Made by a program: the position numbers and the translations under genes. Shown here in pieces: positions 60,301 through 64,000 of a DNA stretch of 64,000 bases (the stretch's first letter is position 1; every line of letters begins with the position of its first letter). A model generated the notes under the pieces. That model saw only the letters and a list, made by a program, of their open reading frames with translations, had not been told where the DNA came from and searched no databases. Source of the stretch: Diphasiastrum complanatum (Eukaryota; Streptophyta; Lycopodiopsida; Lycopodiales; Lycopodiaceae); contig MU831564.1 of NCBI GenBank assembly GCA_029204225.1, positions 62,001 to 126,000 of the forward strand, given 5' to 3'.

Positions 60301-61329
60301 AGTGAATATGATTCCACTCTTTACATTAAGTTTGATGATGTTGGTATTTTACTTTTACTCATTTATGTAGATGACATCATCATTAGTGGAAATAGTGTTG
60401 ATGGTATTGAAAAAATCAAGATAGATCTATCCTTAGAGTTCAAGATGGTAGATCTAGGGTGTCTTCACTTCATTTTAGGCATAGAAGTACTTAGAGGGTC
60501 TGATTTTATCTTTATAAGTCAAGTAAACTATGCTCAAATTCTTTTGAAGAAGTTTAAGATGGAAGTATGCAAAAGTGTTGACACACCAATGGAGCAAGAT
60601 GTAAAAGTGCCAAATGAAGATGATGAAAGATCCTTCATGGACATCACTTTGTTTAGGCAACTTATAGGTTCCTTAATGTGGATCACTATAACTAGACCAG
60701 ATCTTAGCTTTAGTGTATGTAGGTTGAGCCAATCAATGCAAAAGCCATTGAATATCCATTGGAAAAAGGCTAAGAGGATTCTAAGATACATCTCGGGTAC
60801 ATTGGATTTTGGGATTCTATATAGAGGAGATGTGATTAACCTTCATGCATTTAGTGATTCAGATTTTGCAGGGGACAAGAGGGATAGGAAATCAACAAGT
60901 GCCTATTCAACTTTCATAGGAGAAGGTGTGGTTTCATGGCTTTCAAAAAAGCAAGAAACTATATCTCTATCTTCAACCGAGGCCGAGTACAAAGCTTTGA
61001 CAACCACTACAAAGGAGGTACTTTGGATCAAGAGATTATTGGTGGAGCTAAAGATCATGGATTCAGAGGAGGCACCAATCATCTACAATGACAATATATC
61101 AGCCCAACACCTTGCATCTAACCCAATCTTTCATGCAAGATCTAAGCACATTGAGATATGCCATCACTTTGTGAGAGAAATGGTGCAAGCCAAGGAGATT
61201 GCTTTGGAGCATGTTCCAAGCAATCAATGTGTAGCTGATCTACTTACTAAACCACTTCAAAAGACACCTTTTATGAAGTTCAGATCATCACTTGGAGTGA
61301 TTAGTAAAGCAATGATTGAACCAAGCTAG
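57367..61329 (+). CDS. copia gag-pol polyprotein, 1,320 aa, intact
   Basis: Gag starts MASINAYLLDTNERLNKTNY and has the nucleocapsid knuckle CYYCSKMGHYASEC near residues 256-269. Protease has WWIDSGASSHMT near 312-323. Integrase has WHKRLGHV...CEACALSK (HHCC, about 446-490), HSDVH, LRSDNGGEF near 570, and NGVAERRNRTLCE near 608. Reverse transcriptase begins near 820 (NVKDALNSKEW) and has YVDDI at 1000-1004. RNase H has SDSDFAGD near 1163 and SSTEAEYKAL near 1203, ending in DLLTKPLQ. All catalytic residues are in place and there is no stop or frameshift. Fused gag and pol in one frame is usual for plant copia. The leader before the ATG is about 800 bp. Confidence 0.97.
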   Translation: MASINAYLLDTNERLNKTNYSIWKVRMESIMIMQDLMEIVNGKEGEPIHPQEKAKYIKRCNVALHCIKMNVANELLREVGDCTSAQDAWETLQKVYESKNQTRMLALKNQIYRSYQKKGESAHTFVLRVKELNKELAFIGDPIKDEELVQLILNGLSFEFDNLVQGYAIMGKLPILEELQGTLMAEESRRSQMQERMERLSIQGGDDQALFTKGKGKSKGKGSTFKKSTKLEDQEGPPKASPSTTKVKKDKSKVKCYYCSKMGHYASECFKRKQDQSQANMSKEEEEESSHEDSLMMSIFSSTSFKGEDPWWIDSGASSHMTSKREFFSSLLSYDGPIKSIYTANDEACKIEGVGSIPLCLGSSKKINIEGVLYIPTITKNLLSVGQMVDNGFNVDFASNECFIKKKGKIVAKGTRLGKLYKLDAFVDTNVVMLAEKSKISTFTLWHKRLGHVNSGSMEAMIKEECALGLPRSIGKEDKVCEACALSKTHKKVFPNSITKSSHPLELIHSDVHIASTKSNGGSSMFLTFIDDYSRYCWVFLLSFKSQVFDTFVKFKLFVEKHHNHSIKILRSDNGGEFISNEFKAFCEEEGIKKETSCPYTPQQNGVAERRNRTLCECSKALRLDACLPKSFWGESLVCANYLMNRVSCKAIEGKTPYEMLYGKKPNHLKLFGCICYVHVPLETRTKEDPSSTRGIMLGYASSSKGYKVYLPSLNKFVVSRDVIFDEHHMHMLEEGSSAPTIKKKMAEEQDLGFEEELMEEQAPNPPITPRRSSRAKVEPSRLTYQGKRQQVEGISSTSYALSSFEEPSNVKDALNSKEWYKAMLDEYDVLIENETWLLVERPQRNVIGCKWVFKLKLNANGSVNKHKARLVAKGYAQERGIDYEETFAPVAKMVTIRLIIALASHFGWILCQMDVSNAFLNGFLEEDIYMEQPQGFIKHGMENKVCHLQRSIYGLKQASRSWNSRLHCYLISLSFVQSEYDSTLYIKFDDVGILLLLIYVDDIIISGNSVDGIEKIKIDLSLEFKMVDLGCLHFILGIEVLRGSDFIFISQVNYAQILLKKFKMEVCKSVDTPMEQDVKVPNEDDERSFMDITLFRQLIGSLMWITITRPDLSFSVCRLSQSMQKPLNIHWKKAKRILRYISGTLDFGILYRGDVINLHAFSDSDFAGDKRDRKSTSAYSTFIGEGVVSWLSKKQETISLSSTEAEYKALTTTTKEVLWIKRLLVELKIMDSEEAPIIYNDNISAQHLASNPIFHARSKHIEICHHFVREMVQAKEIALEHVPSNQCVADLLTKPLQKTPFMKFRSSLGVISKAMIEPS

Positions 61330-61334
61330 ATAGT

Positions 61335-61343
61335 GAGGAGGAG
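61335..61343 (+). promoter_or_regulatory. Polypurine tract of the intact copia element
   Basis: GAGGAGGAG directly before the 3' LTR; it primes plus-strand DNA synthesis. Confidence 0.88.
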
Positions 61344-62026
61344 TGTTAAAAATTCACAATTCTAGCTTGACTAGTTTTGGTCATATGACTTGTAAATAGT
61401 TAGATGGTCATGATGTGGCTTGTCACACGTGCCAAATAGCATAGGATTCCATTCATAAGGATGTTCTCAAGTAGACCTAAGTGTTAGAACCTTTGGAATG
61501 AGTCCAAATTATGCTTAGATACAAGGGAGAAAAAATAGGAGCTATTTTTGGTAATTTTTGCATTGTTGAGGGATCTCCAAGATTTCAACCCTAACTTGGT
61601 AGGGATGAAAGATCCACCAAAATTAGCATTAGGGATAGGTTTAGGGCTACTCATACCTACCCAAAACCGTGATGGATCATGTATATATAGGTGATGATAT
61701 CTCACCAAAATCAATCAAGCAATTTCATGATTTTTTTTCTCATAATGGTGCAATTGCTCTCTATGTTCATAATTGTTTGAGTACTTGTGATTACTAATGA
61801 TTATAGGATTGAATGTAGGTCTGGTGTACAGTACTCAGACTGTGGGAGGCTGTACTTTCACACGTGTGAAGTCTTCTTCAAGGATTTGGGCCATTTAGTG
61901 AGGCTCAAGCATAGATTTTTGATGGATTTTGATGGTTCAACTTGTGCTAATCTTATGAAATCATAATCTATTGTTTCCCTCATCATTTCAAGTGTTTTAG
62001 GATCCTAATTTGCTGTAATTTTTACA
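61344..62026 (+). repeat. 3' LTR of the intact copia element
   Basis: 683 bp, about 99% identical to the 5' LTR. Confidence 0.95.
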
Positions 62027-62867
62027 CAGATCACAAACCTCAAGCAGAGATCCATGGAGTAAAACGAAAGAAGATACAACCTAATTACCAATAGCGAGCG
62101 AACCATCAACCGTGGACCCATGAAGAACCCCAGAGAAATCAGCAGGAACATCGGCCATAACGGACTCAAGAAATGGAGATATAGAGACCAATGGAAAAGA
62201 TACTGCACCAACCACCAAACTAGGAGGGCTATCTACAGTATGCGCAGAAGCATTAGTAGAAATACCACCAAGGTATATGGCCACAATATCAATGAAACCA
62301 GAAATGGCCACCACTGAATACGATATTTGTGAATCAAGGCATATAGGCGCAAGACATGCATCAACAACCTTGAACCTGTAAATCCGGAGCAGCATCAACC
62401 TGAGGGAGAGGACCCTCGGATGGTGAAAGTGAAGCGGCAACTGATGTACTCTGAATGGAAAGAAGATCTGCATCCTGAGCTTTTGGCAGGCTATGCATAA
62501 ACTGCTTTTTGGTAACCAACTGATAGTCACCCTGGGAATCGATACCAGCAAGTGAATGATGTTGACCAACATGAGTAAAGGAAAGTGTTTGCTGAGAGAG
62601 ATCCACAATGATAGTACCAAGTGAAGAGAACCAGTCTACACCAAAAATAATGTCATAGTGCTCCAGAGGAATGATGTAGAAGTCTGCCTGAAATATCCAA
62701 GCCCTGAAATATCTAAGAACTGAGAAAAGAATGGGAATGAGCAACCTCAACACTGAGAGGCTGGGAAGCAGGAACAGGTGTATCATGAATCCTAGTGGAA
62801 ACAGAATGAAAAATAGCTCACTTGTGTATGTACCTTTTTCATGGAGAAGTAAAACTGCAATTCTCAA
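62027..62867 (-). pseudogene. Ty3/gypsy protease region relic
   Basis: On the minus strand FQADFYIIPLEHYDIIFGVD, then WFSSLGTIIVDLSQQTLSF and HSLAGI match the C-terminal half of gypsy aspartic protease (the YD..LGVDWL..LGP segment). Further on, in another frame, ESVMADVPADFSGVLHG resembles the spacer before reverse transcriptase (F.DVF.E.LPGLP). The catalytic DSGA is not visible because the upstream part is frameshifted. The copia element at 55874-62026 split this relic. Confidence 0.75.
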
Positions 62868-63852
62868 GAAAGCTTCAGCAGCAGAACATTTTTGTTTGCA
62901 TGTTCTTATGCAATTCTGGAAGTGGAGTCACAACTGGTCCTTCTTGAGATGCTGATCTTCCCAAGTGAGGAGATGTTTCAGAGCCCCTGTCATGCTCTGC
63001 AAACTTTCGACAGCGTATGAATAGTACCATGAGGGTGCCGTCTGTTTCGGCCGGTGGACAAGCTCGGTAGGAGCCTGTGAGAACAGATAGGATGAGGAAC
63101 CCATGGTCAGCCCAGAACGTCCGTCCAAAGTTTGACGTTGAACAGGGCTCCAGGGACACTTCATAGAAGACATAGTAGTGTGTAGGTCTTGTGGTTCCCT
63201 ATAGTGAATGCTTCTTGGTTTCCAAGGGGAGGCTCGAACCTGAGACCAAAGAAACTTTGGACCCTATAGTGAATGACACAGTTTTGCTTTTAACTAGTAA
63301 GCTGTTGAAGTTCACACGTACATGTGCAGGATAGATATTAGATTGCAAAGCGATTTCTTATGCTTGTGCTTTAAAACAATCAAAGGGCTAGAGAGAGTTT
63401 TTTGCTTATCGTGATAGCTAAGGATGTGCAGAAACATTTGGTGTAAGGAAAAATCCCATTAGAATGTCGGCTTTCTGTAATTTTGCTGTTGAAGTTGATA
63501 CAATATTCACATGTTTCATATCGGTTGGAGCGCATCGTCACATAGATCCATATTGTACGTATTGTAGTGAGCATTCATGTCTCCCATAAACTTGTGGTCT
63601 TGAGAGCTTGTAACACTTCTGCTGAGCATTCACTTCACCCAAAACTCTTCTCGTCTTGAGCTTGATCATGCCTGCAATTTACGTAGTTGTGCCAAAGATA
63701 GGGCACCCGATTTCGCACCCTAGAAAACAAAACATCAATAGGTTAAGTTAGACAACAATGTGATACATCCATTCCAAAGATGATAGTGGGCTGTTGAGAG
63801 ACAGCGTATGGCAGCCAGGGTTTAAGGTTTAGGGTCTAGGGATGAACTTGTA
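62868..63852. other. No gene recognised; possibly upstream part of the gypsy relic
   Basis: The minus frames at 62875-63173 show no clear gag knuckle. The segment near 63160-63320 shares GTAGTGTGTAGGT and AGTAAGCTGTTGAAGTTCA with the tandem units at the window end. Confidence 0.35.
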
Positions 63853-64000
63853 GCATAAGTAATTAGTAAGTTGTTAAAGTTCATGCGAGGAGAAACCGAT
63901 CTCATCCTATAAGACATAATAGTGTGTAGGTTTAGGATTTAGAGTTTGGAGCATAAGTAATTAGTAAGCTGTTGAAGTTCATCCGGGGAGAAACAAATCT
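63853..64000. repeat. Tandem repeat, period 98 bp, running off the window end
   Basis: GCATAAGTAATTAGTAAG begins units at 63853 and 63951. Each continues with GTTCATSCGRGGAGAAAC (written approximately) and the first also has AATAGTGTGTAGGTTTAGG. A diverged relative lies at 63160-63310. Confidence 0.75.

Larger units (their letters stand above)
55874..62026 (+). mobile_element. Apparently intact Ty1/copia retrotransposon, 6,153 bp
   Basis: LTRs 55874-56555 and 61344-62026 start TGTTAAAAATTC and end TTTACA. The target duplication is CAGAT on both sides (55869-55873, 62027-62031). The primer site is directly after the left LTR and a GAGGAGGAG polypurine tract directly before the right LTR. A single gag-pol frame fills the interior. 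I counted seven substitutions and one indel between the LTRs (about 1%). All parts needed for autonomous movement appear present. It lies inside a minus-strand gypsy relic. Confidence 0.96.

Noticed and set aside
63180-63320. Minus-strand GGTTCGAGCC with an A-box-like segment, possible tRNA-derived SINE
   Set aside because: The A-box match is weak, and there is no 3' tail or target duplication. It is only noted as a relative of the tandem repeat at the window end.
63800-63840. GGTTTAGGG near the window end, plant telomere-like
   Set aside because: A single match in a degenerate GTTTAGG-rich stretch; not an interstitial telomere array.

Overview
The window is repeat-rich eukaryotic DNA from a land plant. 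The evidence is several LTR retrotransposons primed from the plant-typical initiator-Met-tRNA site (TGGTATCAGAGC), plant Ty1/copia and Ty3/gypsy proteins, and one multi-exon gene of the plant STE20/BLUS1-like kinase family with GT-AG introns. Introns of 4 to 15 kb filled with nested retroelements suggest a large TE-rich genome (fern, lycophyte, gymnosperm or a large angiosperm). The sequence does not decide which. There are no CRISPR arrays, operons, rRNA genes or convincing tRNA genes.

Layout. 1-7.4 kb: a copia integrase scrap, then a complete-ended minus-strand copia element (2028-7355, target duplication CTCCT) whose reverse transcriptase and RNase H are missing and replaced by an unrecognised open stretch. 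7.4-13.2 kb: a decayed LTR, minisatellites, a C18 run and a (GA)57 microsatellite. 13.2-41 kb: the kinase gene on the plus strand. I can assemble 14 exons totalling 1,419 nt (473 codons) with compatible phases and no internal stop. No terminal exon was found, so the 3' end lies elsewhere or is lost. Intron 1 holds gypsy and copia relics, intron 6 a 5'-truncated copia derivative, and intron 12 (about 15 kb) a stack of copia and gypsy relics plus a gag-only LTR element sitting in another repeat.

41-64 kb: a copia gag scrap, then a nest at 48.1-53.9 kb. There a miniature TRIM-type element (281-bp LTRs, 53-bp interior) has been split in its right LTR by a 5,080-bp LTR element with no recognisable protein genes. 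That element's two 1,245-bp LTRs look identical, so it is a very young non-autonomous insertion. At 55.9-62.0 kb an apparently intact copia element (6,153 bp, single 1,320-aa gag-pol ORF, LTRs about 1% different, target duplication CAGAT) interrupts a minus-strand gypsy relic.

Functionally, only the kinase gene is a host gene. The intact copia element is a plausible source of proteins acting in trans for the non-autonomous elements that share its primer site, but that is inference. The points most worth a second look are the kinase's missing DFG aspartate, the repeated hairpin-like cassette in the leader of the young non-coding element, the chimeric copia element, and a retroelement truncation lying directly beside a splice donor.
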